DNA of 9,897 bases from DATHGT01 sp035317605 (GCA_035317605.1 DATHGT010000015.1:1-9897), one strand, 5' to 3'; shown: positions 1-5,976, counted from the first letter of the stretch. Translations and numbers: made by a program. Notes: generated from the letters alone by a model not told the origin.

Positions 1-182
1 ACGAAAATACCGAAGCCCGACTCCAGACGCCCCGTGGACGGCACGTATCCGTTGAAGGTGAGGCGATAGGTGCCGTTCAGGCTGTAGGGCGCAAACGCCG
101 CGTTGGTCGTGTCCCGGGCGGCGATGGAGATGATCCCGACGACCACCGCGAAGATCACGGAGCTCCTGAGCATCTTCGTCAT
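1..182 (-). CDS. Exported protein of unknown function, N-terminal part (runs off the left edge)
   Basis: Sixty codons are readable from an ATG at 182-180 down to the window edge with no stop. A strong Shine-Dalgarno AAAGGAGA (194-187) sits about 5 nt upstream and decides the start. The protein opens with a classic Sec signal peptide: a basic n-region (MTKMLR), a hydrophobic core (VIFAVVVGIISIAA) and a likely cleavage after Ala-31 in the NAAFA segment. The mature part begins PYSLNGTYRLTF, which looks like the first beta strand of a small secreted beta-rich protein. I do not recognise the family. It lies 255 nt downstream of tRNA-Arg on the same strand, so read-through from the tRNA promoter is possible, and I found no convincing promoter of its own. 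That this is a real exported protein is well supported; its function is not known. Confidence 0.75.
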   Translation of the reverse strand, partial: MTKMLRSSVIFAVVVGIISIAARDTTNAAFAPYSLNGTYRLTFNGYVPSTGRLESGFGIF

Positions 183-437
183 GACATCTCCTTTAGGCGG
201 GTTGAGGTTGAACGTCTTCGTCGATCACGACACGACGGTCTTCCCGGCGCTGCCGAATCTGGGAAATTACTTCCTCAAGAGATGGTCTTTTCACCCTTCG
301 AATCCACCATCACGCCGGCAAGTCCCGCAACTCTGGCGCCAAACGCAATTGCCGACAGCAAAACAACCCGAGCGCGGACCTCCTGCGGCATCCAATGCCC
401 CGCTGTGCGACTGCCGCGGCGGAAGTGCTTGATTTTT
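183..437. other. Intergenic spacer between tRNA-Arg and the leftward exported-protein gene
   Basis: No credible gene is seen on either strand. Short open frames here are atypical in composition and one runs into the tRNA. The only clear signal is the Shine-Dalgarno at 187-194 for the leftward gene. I see no U-tract hairpin behind the tRNA. Confidence 0.5.
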
Positions 438-514
438 TGGTGCGCCTGGGAGGAATTGAACCCCCGACCCTCGGATTAGAAGTCCGATGCTCTATCCAAC
501 TGAGCTACAGGCGC
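438..514 (-). tRNA. tRNA-Arg (anticodon TCT)
   Basis: Read on the minus strand, the 77-nt gene folds as a full cloverleaf. The acceptor stem is GCGCCTG/CAGGCGC. The D arm is GCTC...GAGC. The anticodon stem TCGGA/TCCGA encloses loop CTTCTAA with anticodon TCT. The T arm is GGGGG-TTCAATT-CCTCC with one G-U pair. The discriminator is A and the CCA end is encoded in the DNA (440-438). The anticodon decodes AGA (and AGG by wobble), which should be rare codons in a genome this GC-rich. A promoter-like pair lies immediately upstream (537-566). Confidence 0.97.
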
Positions 515-536
515 GTCACAGTCAGAGGACGGTTCG

Positions 537-566
537 ATTTTACCGTGCTTTGTGCCGCGGGGTCAG
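537..566 (-). promoter_or_regulatory. Candidate sigma70-type promoter of tRNA-Arg
   Basis: On the minus strand, CTGACC (566-561) and TAAAAT (542-537) are separated by 18 bp. The -10 matches TATAAT in 5 of 6 positions and the -35 matches TTGACA in 4 of 6. Transcription would start near 530, about 15 nt before the tRNA 5' end, a normal leader length. Assigned by pattern only. Confidence 0.5.
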
Positions 567-580
567 CGCGGGCGGCGACA

Positions 581-609
581 TTGCGCGGCGTGAGGGCCTC
601 GCCTACACT
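581..609 (+). promoter_or_regulatory. Candidate sigma70-type promoter of the SDR-AKR-dehydrogenase set
   Basis: TTGCGC (581-586) and TACACT (604-609) are spaced by exactly 17 bp. Transcription would start near 616, leaving a leader of about 37 nt that contains the GGGAGG ribosome site. It stands back to back with the tRNA-Arg promoter, with the two -35 elements about 14 bp apart. Confidence 0.45.
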
Positions 610-652
610 GGCGCCGCTGCTTGGAAGACTCACCGGGAGGAATCGTACGGTC

Positions 653-1405
653 ATGAGACTCGCGGGGAAAGTTGCTCTCATCAGTGGGGGGGCGCGCGGG
701 ATGGGCGCCTGCGAAGCGCGGCTGTTCGCGCGCGAAGGGGCGCGTGTCGTCATCGGTGACCTCCGTGAATCCGAAGGGCGCGGGGTCGAGGCCGACGTCG
801 TCGCGAAGGGCGGCGAGGCCACCTTCGTCCGTCTCGACGTCACGAACGAGAACGACTGGGAGCGCGCGGTGGCGGCGGCGGTGGATCGCTTCGGAAAACT
901 CGACGTTCTCGTCAACAACGCCGGCGTCGGGGGCGCGGGGCGCGTGGAGGATACGAAGCTCGAGGAGTGGAATCGCGTGATGGACATCAACTCCACGGGG
1001 GTGTTCCTGGGCACCAAGGCCGCGATCCCGGCCATGCGGCGCGCGGGGGGCGGGTCCATCGTGAACATCTCGTCCCAGCTGGGTCTGGTGGGGATGGACG
1101 ACAGCAGCCCCCAGTACCAGGCGTCCAAGGGCGCGGTGCGCCTGTTGACGAAGCTGACCGCGGTGCAATACGCGAAGGAGCGCATCCGCGCGAACTCCGT
1201 CCATCCCGGGCCCGTCGTCACGCCGATGACGGAGGCGCGTCGCGCCGATCCCACCGTCTACCAGCGAATGGTCTCGCGCATCCCGCTCGGCCGTTACGGC
1301 GAGGCCGAGGACGTCGCGTATGGCGTGCTCTATCTGGCCTCCGACGAGTCGTCGTTCGTGACGGGCAGTGAGCTGGTGATCGACGGGGGTTGGACGGCAC
1401 AGTGA
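653..1405 (+). CDS. SDR family NAD(P)-dependent oxidoreductase (classical short-chain dehydrogenase)
   Basis: A 250-residue classical SDR, the usual length for the family. The cofactor motif GGARGMG is at residues 12-18, Asp-36 ends the second strand (favouring NAD over NADP), and Asp-62 begins the LDVT adenine-pocket motif. NNAG is at 88-91. The active-site tetrad is Asn-113, Ser-141 (in IVNISS), Tyr-155 and Lys-159 (YQASK). The stretch after Lys-159 (NSVHPGPVVTPM) and the C-terminal GSELVIDGGWTAQ match the steroid/3-oxoacyl reductase type. The frame stays open upstream through the tRNA gene, so the start is set at ATG 653, where SDR homology begins and GGGAGG lies about 12 nt upstream. It probably interconverts a secondary alcohol and a ketone. 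By sequence it resembles 3-alpha/20-beta-hydroxysteroid dehydrogenases, but SDR substrates cannot be read from motifs. It is the first gene of a likely operon, with the next gene 36 nt downstream. Confidence 0.95.
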   Translation: MRLAGKVALISGGARGMGACEARLFAREGARVVIGDLRESEGRGVEADVVAKGGEATFVRLDVTNENDWERAVAAAVDRFGKLDVLVNNAGVGGAGRVEDTKLEEWNRVMDINSTGVFLGTKAAIPAMRRAGGGSIVNISSQLGLVGMDDSSPQYQASKGAVRLLTKLTAVQYAKERIRANSVHPGPVVTPMTEARRADPTVYQRMVSRIPLGRYGEAEDVAYGVLYLASDESSFVTGSELVIDGGWTAQ

Positions 1406-1426
1406 TCCGGTTTCCGCTTCGTCGGC

Positions 1427-1432
1427 GATAAT
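1427..1432 (+). promoter_or_regulatory. -10-like element just before the aldo/keto reductase start
   Basis: GATAAT lies 9 nt before the ATG at 1442, and no Shine-Dalgarno separates them. A transcript started from it would begin at or next to the start codon. I see no good -35 at 15-19 bp, so this may be a weak internal promoter or chance. Confidence 0.25.
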
Positions 1433-1441
1433 CGTCCCTCG

Positions 1442-2434
1442 ATGCGTCACGTCCCTCTCGGCCGCACCGGGCTGCCCGTCTCGCGCCTCTGCCTCGGCAC
1501 CATGACGTTCGGGCTGCAGTGCGATGAGCCGACGGCCGGGGCCATCCTCGAGCGCGCGGCGGCGGCCGGCATCACGTTCCTCGACACGTCAGACGTCTAC
1601 CCACAGGGCGGCGGCGACGAGACGGTCGGCCGGACGGAGGAGATCCTCGGGCGCTGGCTTCAGGGGCGGCGTCACGACTTCATCGTCGCCACCAAGTGCT
1701 TCGGTGCCATGAGCGCGCGCCCGTGGGACCGCGGGCTCTCGCGCAAGCACATCCTCGACGCCATCGACGGCTCGCTGCGCCGGCTCCGCACCGACTACGT
1801 GGATCTCTATCAGCTCCACCATCCAGACGCGACGACGCCGATCGACGAGAGCCTGCGCGCGCTCGACGACGTGGTGCGCGCGGGCAAGGCGCGTTACGTC
1901 GGCTGCTCGAACTACTTCGCCTACCAGGTGGCGCGCGCGCTGGGACGGAGCGAGCTGCGGGGGCTGGCGCCACTCGTCTGCGTGCAGCCGCGCTACAACC
2001 TTCTGTTCCGCCAGGTCGAGCGCGAGCTGTTCCCGCTGTGCGCGGAGGAAGGGCTCGGCGTGATCCCGTACAATCCGATCGCGGGCGGGTTGCTCTCGGG
2101 CAAGCACCGCCGCGAGAGCGGGCCGCTCCCGGGGACGCGCTTCACGCATCCCTTCGCGGGGCCGACGTACCAGGAGCGGTACTGGCACGAGCGCGAGCTG
2201 GCCACGGTGGACGCGCTGCGCGGGCTGGCCGACGAGGCCGGCATGTCGATGGTGCAGCTGGCGGTGGCGTGGGTGCTGGCCAACCCGGTCGTCACTTCGC
2301 CGATCGTGGGCGCGACCCGGCCGGAGCAGCTCGACGAGGTGGTGGCCGCCGTCGACAAGACGCTGGACAGCGGCCTGAAGGCCCGGCTCGACGCGCTGAC
2401 CCACGAGTACCGCTGGGGCGACGACATCCGCTGA
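1442..2434 (+). CDS. Aldo/keto reductase
   Basis: A 330-residue protein of the AKR superfamily (TIM barrel, NADPH-dependent carbonyl reduction), a normal length. It opens with the typical strand MRHVPLGRTGLPVSRLCLGT. The catalytic tetrad is Asp-48 (FLDTSDVY), Tyr-53, Lys-85 (ATKCFG) and His-126 (DLYQLHHPD). GKARYVGCSNY at 148-158 and the cofactor-side segment PIVGATRPEQL at 287-297 are also as expected. It looks like the YajO/YhdN or potassium-channel-beta-like group rather than the smaller 2,5-diketogluconate reductases. The start has no visible Shine-Dalgarno, but the conserved N-terminus fixes it. It sits between an SDR and a 2-hydroxyacid dehydrogenase, in keeping with a redox pathway acting on a sugar- or hydroxyacid-derived carbonyl. 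The exact substrate is unknown. Confidence 0.95.
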   Translation: MRHVPLGRTGLPVSRLCLGTMTFGLQCDEPTAGAILERAAAAGITFLDTSDVYPQGGGDETVGRTEEILGRWLQGRRHDFIVATKCFGAMSARPWDRGLSRKHILDAIDGSLRRLRTDYVDLYQLHHPDATTPIDESLRALDDVVRAGKARYVGCSNYFAYQVARALGRSELRGLAPLVCVQPRYNLLFRQVERELFPLCAEEGLGVIPYNPIAGGLLSGKHRRESGPLPGTRFTHPFAGPTYQERYWHERELATVDALRGLADEAGMSMVQLAVAWVLANPVVTSPIVGATRPEQLDEVVAAVDKTLDSGLKARLDALTHEYRWGDDIR

Positions 2435-2473
2435 ACGCGCGGCCCCCCAGGCTGCGATGAAGGAGAGACGAGC

Positions 2474-3427
2474 ATGACCCGTGTCGCGATCCTCGACGAT
2501 TACCAGAACGTCGCCCGCCGCATGGCCGACTGGACGAGTCTGCCCGCGGGGACCGAGGTGGTGATGTTCTCCGATCACCTCAAGGACGCGGGCGAGGTCG
2601 CCGCGCGGCTGGCCGACTTCGACGCGGTGGTGGCCATGCGCGAGCGCACCGCGTTCCCGCGCGCGCTGCTCGAGAAGCTGCCGCGCCTCAAGCTGCTGAT
2701 CACCACGGGCATGCGCAACGCCTCCATCGACGTGAAGGCGGCGACCGAGCGCGGCGTGGTGGTGTGCGGCACGCAAGGCCTCGGCTATCCGACGGCCGAG
2801 CTGACGTGGGGATTGATCATCGCGCTCCTGCGCCGCATCCCGGCGGAGGATCGCGCCACCCGCGAGGGTCAATGGCAGGTGAGCTGCGGTCTCGGCCTCA
2901 ACGGTAAAACCCTCGGCGTGATCGGGCTCGGCAACCTCGGCTCGCGCGTGGCGAAGGTGGGCAAGGCCTTCGAGATGGAGGTGCTGGCGTGGAGCCAGAA
3001 CCTCACCGCCGCCCGCGCCGCGGAAGTCGGCGCCACGCTCGTGACCAAGGATGAGCTGCTCGCGCGCTCCGACGTGGTGACCATCCACCTCGTGCTGGGC
3101 GATCGCACGCGCGGCCTGCTCGGCGCGCGCGAGCTGTCGTCGATGAAGCGGACGGCGCACCTGATCAACACCTCGCGCGGTCCCATCGTGGACGAGGCCG
3201 CGCTGATCGACGCGCTGCGAGCGGGCACGATCGCCGGCGCCGGCCTCGATGTGTTCGACGACGAGCCGCTGAATCTCGATCACCCGCTGCGCCATCTGCC
3301 GAACACCGTGCTGACTCCGCACCTCGGCTACGTCACCGAGGAGGGCTACAAGATCTTCTACGGCCACGCGCTGGAAGACGTGAAGGCCTGGCTCGCGGGA
3401 CAACCCGTGCGGGTGATTCGCCCCTAG
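2474..3427 (+). CDS. D-2-hydroxyacid dehydrogenase family protein
   Basis: A 317-residue NAD-dependent dehydrogenase of the D-isomer-specific 2-hydroxyacid family, which interconverts 2-hydroxyacids and 2-oxoacids. The Rossmann fingerprint GLGNLG is at 151-156. The catalytic residues are Arg-235 (NTSRG), Glu-264 (GLDVFDDEP) and His-283 (TPHLG), all in the expected order and spacing. The catalytic domain opens MTRVAILDDYQNVA, and TTGMRNASID at 77-86 replaces the usual G-x-G-x-D-N/H-I-D loop found in phosphoglycerate dehydrogenases. There is no C-terminal ACT domain, so a serine-pathway SerA is unlikely. AGGAG (2461-2465) is 8 nt before the ATG, a strong ribosome site. It lies 39 nt after the aldo/keto reductase, probably in the same transcript. 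Glycerate, glyoxylate or another short 2-oxoacid are possible substrates. Confidence 0.95.
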   Translation: MTRVAILDDYQNVARRMADWTSLPAGTEVVMFSDHLKDAGEVAARLADFDAVVAMRERTAFPRALLEKLPRLKLLITTGMRNASIDVKAATERGVVVCGTQGLGYPTAELTWGLIIALLRRIPAEDRATREGQWQVSCGLGLNGKTLGVIGLGNLGSRVAKVGKAFEMEVLAWSQNLTAARAAEVGATLVTKDELLARSDVVTIHLVLGDRTRGLLGARELSSMKRTAHLINTSRGPIVDEAALIDALRAGTIAGAGLDVFDDEPLNLDHPLRHLPNTVLTPHLGYVTEEGYKIFYGHALEDVKAWLAGQPVRVIRP

Positions 3428-3459
3428 CCTGGTCCAACCATCCGATAACACGGCCGGTT

Positions 3460-3483
3460 GGCGCCCCCGCGGCTGACGGCGCC
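3460..3483 (+). terminator. Weak hairpin after the 2-hydroxyacid dehydrogenase
   Basis: Two copies of the self-complementary hexamer GGCGCC (3460-3465 and 3478-3483) can pair around a 12-nt loop. No U-tract follows. It may attenuate read-through into the small lipoprotein gene, but evidence is thin. Confidence 0.2.
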
Positions 3484-3532
3484 GTAAATGCTTACCTTCT
3501 AGGCAGCGTCACATCAGTAGGAGGTCATCGCC

Positions 3533-3718
3533 ATGAAGCTGATCCATCGGGTTCTCGGCTTGGCGCTTCTCCTCGCCACCGTCACGGCCACCGCGGCCGG
3601 TTGCATCTTCGTCCCGGTGGGCCCCGGTTATGGGTACCGTCCCGCCGCCCCGGTCGTGGTCGCGCCCGCTCCCGCGATCGTGGTGCGTCCCCGCCCGTAC
3701 GGCTATTACTACTGGTAG
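3533..3718 (+). CDS. Small Pro/Tyr-rich secreted protein, putative lipoprotein
   Basis: A 61-residue protein with a textbook ribosome site (AGGAGG at 3519-3524, 8 nt before the ATG). The n-region MKLIHR and a hydrophobic stretch (VLGLALLLATVTATAA) end in AAGC, so Cys-24 could be lipidated, although Ala at the lipobox -3 position is weaker than Leu. The predicted mature chain is only 38 residues. It is built from Gly, Pro, Val, Tyr and Arg and ends in the aromatic run YGYYYW. Short secreted proteins of this make-up are common as unnamed hypothetical proteins in GC-rich environmental bacteria, and I know no assigned function. Composition suggests a disordered chain extending from the membrane, perhaps toward peptidoglycan. 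The strong ribosome site and exported signature argue for a real gene despite its size. Confidence 0.75.
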   Translation: MKLIHRVLGLALLLATVTATAAGCIFVPVGPGYGYRPAAPVVVAPAPAIVVRPRPYGYYYW

Positions 3719-3727
3719 TAGATCGAT

Positions 3728-3779
3728 TCGTACGGCGGGGCCGCGCCGCGGCCCCGCCATCACCACTCGCGCCGTACGA
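3728..3779. terminator. Bidirectional GC-rich hairpin between convergent lipoprotein genes
   Basis: An inner inverted repeat at 3734-3758 has 10-bp arms (GGCGGGGCCG / CGGCCCCGCC) and a 5-nt loop. An overlapping outer inverted repeat pairs TCGTACGGCG (3728-3737) with CGCCGTACGA (3770-3779). The two share bases 3734-3737, so both cannot form fully at once. There is no U-tract on either strand. It fills nearly the whole gap between two genes that end facing each other, which fits a shared terminator or RNA-stabilising stem. Confidence 0.6.
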
Positions 3780-4208
3780 TCAGAAGGACACGCAGGCACC
3801 CACCTTCACTCGAAGCACCGCCTCCTGCTGAAACCGCTCCTTGTAGACGCTGACCAGCTCCGCCACGTTCTTCTCGCTGGAGGCATCGCCGGGATGGATG
3901 AGGTGGAGTAGATACGACGACTCGTGAACGAGGGCGCCGTCGGCGCCGCGCCACTCCCCCGACGCCTGCGACACCGTGAGGCCCTGGGGGAACCGAGGCG
4001 TGACGGTGTTTCGCAGGAACTCCGCCCAGTCCTCCGCCGTCACCACTCCTGTCGGCTTGGCGGTCCCGAAGTACAGCGAGTCGTGAACGGCCACCCGCTC
4101 GCCGCTCTTGCAGGGAAGCGTCGGCGCCGACGCACACGCGGTGAGCGTCGCGAGCAGCCCAACGAAGATCCCGAGTCCTGCGCGCTGAATCACGATATGC
4201 GAGAGCAC
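3780..4208 (-). CDS. DUF3574 domain-containing lipoprotein
   Basis: About 142 residues from a GTG at 4208-4206, or 137 from a GTG at 4193-4191. The frame is open further upstream but there it overlaps tRNA-Pro, and no ATG lies between the tRNA and the signal peptide. Neither GTG has a clear Shine-Dalgarno, so the start is uncertain. A hydrophobic signal segment (GLGIFVGLLATLTAC) ends in a good lipobox, LTAC, with the lipidated Cys at residue 25. The mature part shows the features I associate with DUF3574: LYFG (45-48), VTPRFPQGLTV (69-79), GEWR (84-87) and YKERFQQEAVLRV (122-134). Cys-33 and Cys-139 bracket the domain and could form a disulfide in the periplasm. The biochemical role of the family is unknown. 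It lies only about 26 nt behind tRNA-Pro on the same strand and may be transcribed with it. Confidence 0.85.
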   Translation of the reverse strand: MLSHIVIQRAGLGIFVGLLATLTACASAPTLPCKSGERVAVHDSLYFGTAKPTGVVTAEDWAEFLRNTVTPRFPQGLTVSQASGEWRGADGALVHESSYLLHLIHPGDASSEKNVAELVSVYKERFQQEAVLRVKVGACVSF

Positions 4209-4234
4209 GAGGTCGGCGCGAGCGATGCTGGGAA

Positions 4235-4311
4235 TGGTCGGGGTGAGAGGATTTGAACCTCCGGCCCCCTGCTCCCAAAGCAGGTGCGCTACCGGGCTGC
4301 GCCACACCCCG
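4235..4311 (-). tRNA. tRNA-Pro (anticodon TGG)
   Basis: On the minus strand, a complete 77-nt cloverleaf. The acceptor stem is CGGGGTG/CACCCCG, starting with C1 as is usual for bacterial tRNA-Pro. The D arm is GCGC...GCGC. The anticodon stem CCTGC/GCAGG encloses loop TTTGGGA (anticodon TGG). The T arm is GGAGG-TTCAAAT-CCTCT, and the gene ends in discriminator A plus encoded CCA (4237-4235). An AT-rich stretch at 4322-4345 lies where its promoter should be, but I cannot place convincing -35 and -10 hexamers. Confidence 0.97.
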
Positions 4312-4445
4312 AACTCATCGGAAAGCTTATCATTCTTTCCTATTCGGGCCGGTTTGACGCGAGCAGGTGGTCATCTGAAACGGCGGTGCGCCAGAAAAAT
4401 TCAGCAGATACTCGAATTCTCGAGCGATGAGGCCGCGACCGCGGC

Positions 4446-4546
4446 GTCCCGAAATGTCCCGTAGTGTCCTCGTAAAACCGTCAGCATAACGTCAGCAAGA
4501 AGTTCCGGAAGGGCCATAGGCGTCCCAAGAAATCCCGAGCTGTCCC
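4446..4546. repeat. Two blocks of GTCCC-type pentamers at 10-bp spacing
   Basis: Block A has GTCCC at 4446, GTCCC at 4456 and GTCCT at 4466. Block B has GTCCC at 4522, ATCCC at 4532 and GTCCC at 4542. In each block the copies are exactly 10 bp apart, close to one helical turn, so they face the same side of the DNA. This is the type of arrangement expected for cooperative protein binding, for example recombinase arm-type sites. No protein has been identified. Confidence 0.6.
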
Positions 4547-4586
4547 AGAAACCGACAGCGCGGAAAGCTGGACCGAGTCGTCAGCA
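4479..4586. repeat. Three direct copies of CGTCAGCA
   Basis: The octamer CGTCAGCA occurs at 4479-4486, 4490-4497 and 4579-4586, all in the same orientation. The first two are 11 bp apart; the first and third are 100 bp apart and share a following T. The copies interleave with the GTCCC blocks. Three identical octamers within 110 bp of non-coding DNA are unlikely by chance. Confidence 0.55.
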
Positions 4587-4609
4587 TTCGGCGGTTCACC
4601 GTCTTCGTA

Positions 4610-5938
4610 TTAGGACTCGAACGGGCGTGAACCGGGCTTCAACGACGTCAGATAAGCGCTGTATCGAGCGCGGGATACCGCCTCGCTGTAACGTTCCGCT
4701 CCGATAGCCCGCGCGCGTGCCGCGAACTGTCGGTAGAGGTCAGCGTCGTCCCAGAGCGTGCACACGGCGTCGTACCAGGGCCGTACCTCGTCCTGAGTGG
4801 GCAGGCGGCCATCGACGGCCGTCATCCAGTCGGGGATGGGCACGACTCGCCCGCCCCCTCCAGCGCTGAAGTCGCCGCCCACCGTGTCCGGTAAGCCACC
4901 ACGGTTGCTCACTACAGGCGGAATGCCGTTGATCATCGCCTCCGCCGCCACGCGTCCGAAGGCCTCTTCGACGGAGGGGACGAGCAGGATCCGCGTAAGC
5001 GAAAAGAACTCAGCCGCCCGCGCCACGGCCGGTGCCGCCTTGATGTGCGGATAGCGGTTCCAGTCCATGCCGGGCAGAGTGTTGAGCCAACCGGCCCCGC
5101 GTCCGGACTGAACGATCAGCAAGGGAATATCGGGACGGCGCGAGCCCAGCATGTCGGCGAGCCGCGCAAAGAGGGCGGCGCCCTTGTGCAAGGCCGGATT
5201 GACGAACGTCACGAAGGCCCGCTCGTGATCCGGCGCCAGCACGTCAGACCAGGCGATCGGGGGAGCGATCGGCGTACTCACGAGTCCGATCCGCTCCCAC
5301 TGCACATCGCTGACGTACTGGCTGCCGGTGAAGACGTGATCGACATGCTCGAACTGTTGGCGCTCGAAAATCTGGAGGTCGTGGATGGCGAACACCGTCG
5401 TCGCACCGCCACGACGGGCCATCGCCATGGCCTGCCCGATCATCGGGTGGGCATTCCCGGCGATGAGTTGGTCCGGCGCGAATTCGTGAAGGAGCCGCTC
5501 AAGCATGGCCAGGTACTGCGACGTTTCTCCCGAATCCGGTCGACCCTCGTCATGGTGTCGAGTCATGAGCAGCGTGACCGGGACGCCACCGAGGGTGTAC
5601 CGGACCACCGGCGCGTTGAACCGGCGCCGTTGCTGACGGCTCACGGTCGTGAGGGCGGGATCCGATCCCCCGAACTGCTCGAGCGGCACGCCCATGCTGT
5701 CCAGATGCTCCTCGATCTTGAACGGCACTGGCGAGGCAAAGCGGGCGGTGGTGAGGACGTGGCAGGTATGACCGGCCTCGGCCAGCCAGCGCATGATTGT
5801 CCCGAGACTGCGGACGACGCCCGCCGTGGGATCGGTGATGCAGTGGTTGTTCACCAGCAAGAACCGCACGTCGTCAGGATGGCCGCCAGTCCACACGGTG
5901 TCAACGGTGTGCGCCCGCAGCGCAGCGGCTATTGTCAT
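4610..5938 (-). CDS. Glycosyltransferase family 4-type protein
   Basis: About 442 residues from an ATG at 5938-5936. A GTG at 5869-5867 would give 419 residues and place the usual first strand (RFLLVNNHCI) at the very N-terminus, so it is a serious alternative. The frame extends further upstream, but that overlaps the divergent methyltransferase. The N-terminal half (TDPTAGVVRSLGTIMRWLAEAGH) is the acceptor domain. The C-terminal half carries the GT-B hallmarks: FVNPALHKGA (245-254), PSVEEAFGRVAAEAM with the E-x7-E pair Glu-325/Glu-333, and NRGGLPDTVG (345-354). It should move a sugar from a nucleotide donor to an acceptor in the cytoplasm or at the inner membrane face. No membrane segment is seen. 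Its neighbours, a methyltransferase and a CapK-like ligase, suggest glycan or glycoconjugate assembly. Donor and acceptor are unknown. Confidence 0.9.
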   Translation of the reverse strand: MTIAAALRAHTVDTVWTGGHPDDVRFLLVNNHCITDPTAGVVRSLGTIMRWLAEAGHTCHVLTTARFASPVPFKIEEHLDSMGVPLEQFGGSDPALTTVSRQQRRRFNAPVVRYTLGGVPVTLLMTRHHDEGRPDSGETSQYLAMLERLLHEFAPDQLIAGNAHPMIGQAMAMARRGGATTVFAIHDLQIFERQQFEHVDHVFTGSQYVSDVQWERIGLVSTPIAPPIAWSDVLAPDHERAFVTFVNPALHKGAALFARLADMLGSRRPDIPLLIVQSGRGAGWLNTLPGMDWNRYPHIKAAPAVARAAEFFSLTRILLVPSVEEAFGRVAAEAMINGIPPVVSNRGGLPDTVGGDFSAGGGGRVVPIPDWMTAVDGRLPTQDEVRPWYDAVCTLWDDADLYRQFAARARAIGAERYSEAVSRARYSAYLTSLKPGSRPFES

Positions 5939-5976
5939 TGTGCCAGCCAGGCTCGCATGTGGATTCTCATACGCGG

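Larger units (their letters stand above)
4312..4609. other. Non-coding region between tRNA-Pro and the glycosyltransferase gene
   Basis: About 300 nt with no credible gene. It holds the likely tRNA-Pro promoter near 4322-4345, a small inverted repeat CTCGA-attc-TCGAG (4411-4424), and the phased direct repeats listed separately (4446-4586). It looks less GC-rich than the flanking genes. No terminator with a U-tract is visible behind the glycosyltransferase. Confidence 0.6.

Noticed and set aside
395..652. N-terminal extension of the SDR gene through the tRNA-Arg gene
   Set aside because: The segment covers a complete tRNA and a promoter, and SDR homology begins only at the ATG at 653.
2474..3427. 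The 2-hydroxyacid dehydrogenase as SerA (phosphoglycerate dehydrogenase)
   Set aside because: It is short, has no C-terminal regulatory domain, and lacks the usual substrate loop sequence. Only the family-level name is supported.
1589..3451. A 620-codon open frame on the minus strand opposite the aldo/keto reductase and 2-hydroxyacid dehydrogenase genes
   Set aside because: It is rich in Arg, His and Ala with no recognisable domain, and the opposite strand encodes two complete, motif-bearing enzymes. Long antisense frames are expected at this GC content.
4209..4307. N-terminal extension of the DUF3574 protein from an ATG inside tRNA-Pro
   Set aside because: It would translate the tRNA gene, and the signal peptide with lipobox fits a start at one of the GTG codons further in.
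4225..4464. A short plus-strand frame across tRNA-Pro and the following spacer
   Set aside because: It starts inside the tRNA complement, has no ribosome site or family resemblance, and ends in the repeat block.
4446..4586. The repeat block as a CRISPR array
   Set aside because: The units are 5-8 bp and spaced 10-11 bp, far too short for repeats and spacers, and no cas gene is present.
5045..5956. N-terminal extension of the methyltransferase antisense to the glycosyltransferase
   Set aside because: The region codes for the conserved glycosyltransferase on the other strand, and methyltransferase similarity starts only near 5990.
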